From: Staphylococcus saccharolyticus
GTDB taxonomy: Bacteria; Bacillota; Bacilli; Staphylococcales; Staphylococcaceae
Length of the DNA: 64,000 bases
Assembly: GCF_900458815.1 (NCBI RefSeq)
Contig: NZ_UHDZ01000001.1
Coordinates: 1,426,001-1,490,000 of the forward strand
Direction of reading: 5' to 3'
Under the pieces are notes generated by a model. The model made no database searches and was not told the origin of the DNA. It was given only the letters and a program-made list of their open reading frames with translations. A program made the position numbers and the translations under genes. Numbering within the stretch: position 1 is the first letter of the stretch; every line of letters begins with the position of its first letter. Below, one piece after another: positions 60,994-64,000 of the stretch.

Positions 60994-62553
60994 TTATTTA
61001 GCATATTCTACTGCTCTAGTCTCTCGAACAACTGTCACTTTGATGTGCCCAGGATATTGTAATTCTTCTTCTATTTGGTTCTTAATATCTCTAGCCAATC
61101 TATATGATTTTAAATCATCAATTTCATCAGGTGAAACAACTACTCTAATTTCTCTACCTGCTTGAATTGCAAATGCCTTTTCAACTCCATCATAGCTTTC
61201 TGATAAGGTTTCGAGTCTTTCAAGTCTTCTGATATAGTTCTCAAGTGTCTCTTTACGAGCACCAGGACGAGCAGCAGATAAAGCATCGGCGGCTGCTACC
61301 AATATTGAAATAATTGAAGTTGGCTCTACATCGCCATGATGGGAGTAAATTGCATTAATAACTGTATCATTTTCACCGTATTTCTTAGCTAATTCAACAC
61401 CAATTTCTACGTGACTACCTTCTACTTCATGGTCGATTGCTTTTCCTACATCATGTAGTAAACCTGAACGTTTAGCTAAAGTAACATCTTCACCTAACTC
61501 TGCAGCGAACATACCTGAAAGATGTGCAACTTCTATGGAATGTTTTAAAACATTTTGACCATAACTTGTACGATAGTTTAGTCGTCCAAGAATTTTAACT
61601 AAATCAGGATGCATATTATGGACATTGATTTCAAATGTCGCTTGTTCCCCTGCATCTCTAATGATATCGCCTACTTCTTTTCTAGCTTTTTCAACCATAT
61701 CTTCAATGCGTCCAGGATGGATACGTCCATCTGAAACTAAATTTACTAATGCTGTTCTTGCAATTTCACGTCTAATTGGGTCAAAGCCTGATAAAATAAC
61801 TGCTTCTGGCGTATCATCGATAATTAAGTCGATACCAGTAAGTGTTTCTAACGTACGTATATTTCTACCTTCTCTACCTATTATACGACCTTTCATTTCA
61901 TCGTTAGGTAAGTTAACAACTGAAACAGTAGATTCAGTTGTATGATCGGCTGCTAGTCTTTGTACTGTTGTAGCAAGTAATTCTTTAGCTGTTTTATCAA
62001 CTTTTTCTTTTGCTTCATTTTCTTTTTCTTTAACAAGTACTGCAATATCTTGTGACAGTTCTTCTTCAACTCTTTGGAGCTGTTCATTTACAGCTTCTTC
62101 TTGAGTGAGACCGGAGATGCGTTCTAATTCTTGTTCATGCTTCATTATTAACGTTTGAACACTACTCTCTTTTGCATCTACTTGTTGTTGTCTTTCTTCA
62201 AGTTTTGATTCTTTTTGTTCTAAAATCTCATCTTTTTTATCTAAAAGTTCAGATTTTCGATCCAAGTTCTCTTCTTTTTGAAGAAGTCGGGTTTCTTGTC
62301 TTTGAAGTTCCCCACGTCTCTCACGTAGTTCACTTTCAACTTGTTCTTTTAAAATTTGGTTTTCTTCTTTTGCCTCTAATAACTTTTCTTTCTTAATATT
62401 GTCTGCTTCTTTATTTGCATAATTGACAATATCTTCGGCAGTTTGTCTTGCTTGAACTTGTTTTTGGTGTAATAAATTTCGGGCAACAACATACCCTACA
62501 ACAACGCCTAGAATAATCCCCAGCAAAATGAGTAGGAGGCTTAATAAATTCAC
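60994..62553 (-). CDS. rny: Ribonuclease Y
   Basis: The membrane-bound endoribonuclease that starts mRNA decay (also called CvfA, a virulence-linked gene, in S. aureus). The 519-residue protein has an N-terminal membrane helix (residues 3-23), a long Glu/Lys/Gln-rich coiled coil (about 30-200), a KH RNA-binding domain with [20 protein letters not shown], and an HD domain ([40 protein letters not shown]) whose HD pair is catalytic. Confidence 0.97.
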   Translation of the reverse strand: MNLLSLLLILLGIILGVVVGYVVARNLLHQKQVQARQTAEDIVNYANKEADNIKKEKLLEAKEENQILKEQVESELRERRGELQRQETRLLQKEENLDRKSELLDKKDEILEQKESKLEERQQQVDAKESSVQTLIMKHEQELERISGLTQEEAVNEQLQRVEEELSQDIAVLVKEKENEAKEKVDKTAKELLATTVQRLAADHTTESTVSVVNLPNDEMKGRIIGREGRNIRTLETLTGIDLIIDDTPEAVILSGFDPIRREIARTALVNLVSDGRIHPGRIEDMVEKARKEVGDIIRDAGEQATFEINVHNMHPDLVKILGRLNYRTSYGQNVLKHSIEVAHLSGMFAAELGEDVTLAKRSGLLHDVGKAIDHEVEGSHVEIGVELAKKYGENDTVINAIYSHHGDVEPTSIISILVAAADALSAARPGARKETLENYIRRLERLETLSESYDGVEKAFAIQAGREIRVVVSPDEIDDLKSYRLARDIKNQIEEELQYPGHIKVTVVRETRAVEYAK

Positions 62554-62739
62554 ATAAACACCTCCTTTATCTAGGGTTTGCTCTGTATATCAAAATCAAT
62601 ATGATTATATGAAGTTATATAAGAATCATACATCTTAATTGTACGTTTTTCGACAGAGAAGTGTCAAGATATGAAATTGCACTACTTTCATTAAATGTTC
62701 ACATGTAATGAAAAACTTGTATAATTGTTGAATAAAAGA

Positions 62740-62762
62740 ATGAGTAGCATAAAAGCTACCCA
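62740..62762 (-). terminator. Probable terminator after recA
   Basis: Stem GGGTAGC / GCTACTC around a six-base loop, followed on the minus strand by ATTCTTTTATTC; one internal mismatch and a loose T-run. Confidence 0.55.
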
Positions 62763-62790
62763 TCAATTGAAAATATATGTTTAAATGCGA

Positions 62791-63843
62791 TTACTCTTCG
62801 TCAAATAATGATCTAGGTGTGTCATCATCAGATTCACTTTCTTCAACATCTCCATCAAAGATACCTAATTTTTCACGTAATTTACGGTCAATTTCTTCTT
62901 TAATCTGAGGGTTTTCTTTAAGATAATTTTTTACATTTTCTTTACCTTGTCCCATTCTCTCTTCATTATATGAATACCAGGCACCTGATTTATCTATGAT
63001 ATCATTCTCTACACCTAAATCAATGAGCTCTCCTTCTTTAGAGATACCTTGACCATACATAATATCTACTTCAGCAACTCGAAAAGGAGGAGCTACTTTA
63101 TTTTTTACAACTTTAATTTTAGTTCTGTTACCAACAATTTCTTGACCTTGTTTTAGCTGTTCAGCTCTTCTTACCTCTAAGCGTACTGAGCTATAGAATT
63201 TTAATGCTCTACCACCTGGAGTAGTTTCAGGGTTACCAAACATGACACCGACTTTTTCACGTATTTGGTTAATAAAGATAGCTGTTGTATTTGACTTAGA
63301 AATAGCACCCGATAATTTTCTAAGCGCTTGAGACATTAATCTGGCTTGTAAACCAACATGAGTGTCTCCCATTTCACCTTCTATTTCAGCTTTAGGTGTT
63401 AAAGCCGCTACAGAATCGACTACAACAATATCTACTGCACCACTTCGAACAAACGCTTCGGCAATTTCTAAACCTTGTTCACCGTGATCTGGTTGAGACA
63501 AATATAGATTATCAATATCTACACCTAGTGCTTGCGCATAGACAGGATCAAGCGCATGTTCTGCATCAATAAATGCAGCAACTCCACCGTTTTTTTGTAC
63601 TTCAGCAATTGCATGTAAAGCTACTGTAGTTTTACCTGAACTTTCTGGTCCATAAATTTCAATAATTCTTCCTTTAGGATAACCACCTACTCCTAGTGCA
63701 TTATCCACTGTTACTGAGCCACTTGAAGTACTGGAAACTTTACGACCTTTGTTATCACCAAGTTTCATAACTGCACCTTTACCAAATGATTTCTCCATAT
63801 TTTTTATAACTGTATCTAAAGCTTTTTGACGTTCATTATCCAA
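62791..63843 (-). CDS. recA: RecA recombinase
   Basis: The strand-exchange ATPase and co-protease that triggers LexA self-cleavage. The 350-residue protein has Walker [10 protein letters not shown] (residues 65-73), Walker [12 protein letters not shown], the L1/L2 loops ([31 protein letters not shown]) and an acidic tail ([20 protein letters not shown]). Two LexA-type motifs lie upstream, completing the SOS circuit with lexA in this window. Confidence 0.98.
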   Translation of the reverse strand: MDNERQKALDTVIKNMEKSFGKGAVMKLGDNKGRKVSSTSSGSVTVDNALGVGGYPKGRIIEIYGPESSGKTTVALHAIAEVQKNGGVAAFIDAEHALDPVYAQALGVDIDNLYLSQPDHGEQGLEIAEAFVRSGAVDIVVVDSVAALTPKAEIEGEMGDTHVGLQARLMSQALRKLSGAISKSNTTAIFINQIREKVGVMFGNPETTPGGRALKFYSSVRLEVRRAEQLKQGQEIVGNRTKIKVVKNKVAPPFRVAEVDIMYGQGISKEGELIDLGVENDIIDKSGAWYSYNEERMGQGKENVKNYLKENPQIKEEIDRKLREKLGIFDGDVEESESDDDTPRSLFDEE

Positions 63844-63928
63844 AGCGAGACCTCCTATTACAGAAAATTATCTGTTTAATATCTTATCCTTACTATACAA
63901 GTTATCTAACCAAAACACAAGCTTTTTA

Positions 63929-63985
63929 CGAATATTTGTTCGTGTAAAATGATAATTTAGAACGACGAAAACGAACAAATGTACT
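63929..63985. promoter_or_regulatory. LexA (SOS) box(es) upstream of recA
   Basis: CGAATATTTGTTCG (63929-63942) fits CGAAC-N4-GTTCG with one mismatch; a weaker half-like copy CGAACAAATGTACT lies at 63972-63985. The recA ribosome-binding site and start are downstream on the minus strand. Confidence 0.75.
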
Positions 63986-64000
63986 TATATTCATAACAGA

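Overview
This window is AT-rich chromosomal DNA from a Staphylococcus. The gene order mscL, sbcCD, tkt, sosA/lexA, guaC, rpsN, rpmG, katA, thr genes, nuc2, cls, glnRA, hflX, hfq, miaA, glpDKFP, mutLS, miaB, korBA, ymdB, rny, recA is the conserved staphylococcal order. The proteins look like those of the coagulase-negative S. epidermidis cluster, for example the MiaA tail that runs into hfq. The species cannot be fixed by eye. Most genes lie on the minus strand.

Layout: 1-6.2 kb holds a BCCT transporter start, the MscL channel, the SbcCD nuclease (sbcD frameshifted) and two small membrane proteins. 6.3-12.1 kb holds transketolase, the lexA/sosA SOS pair, a broken CAP-domain protein and GMP reductase. 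12.2-17.5 kb holds ribosomal proteins S14 (with a Zur-type box) and L33, catalase (PerR-type box), an amino-acid permease and a broken HAD phosphatase. 17.5-24.3 kb holds the threonine genes with divergent aspartokinase, a CcpA-site-controlled gene of unknown function and a NERD-like membrane protein.

24.3-35.2 kb is a decayed accessory block. A membrane nuclease, a complete two-component/ABC-transporter locus, cardiolipin synthase, threonine aldolase and an Ltp-type surface protein all carry stops or frameshifts. An internal slice of a prophage lies at the end of this block (about 32.9-35.2 kb). It keeps a head-morphogenesis (MuF-type) protein whose C-terminus looks like a polymorphic toxin, followed by an overlapping, intact 64-residue gene that is a candidate immunity gene. 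This is the most interesting object in the window.

35.3-64 kb is housekeeping: glnRA with a GlnR box, a PLP lyase-like enzyme, HflX (frameshifted in a G run), glutathione peroxidase-like protein, Hfq, MiaA, a lipase-like hydrolase, the glycerol genes with two terminator-like leaders and a cre site, mismatch repair, ThiW, RicA, MiaB, 2-oxoacid:ferredoxin oxidoreductase, YmdB, RNase Y and RecA.

Regulation can be read directly in several places. LexA-type boxes precede sbcD, sosA/lexA and recA, tying them into one SOS regulon. Long genes with many homopolymers (sbcC, mutS, mutL, rny) are intact, while lesions concentrate in dispensable genes. This favours real gene decay over poor sequence, although several single-base homopolymer indels still need checking in reads.
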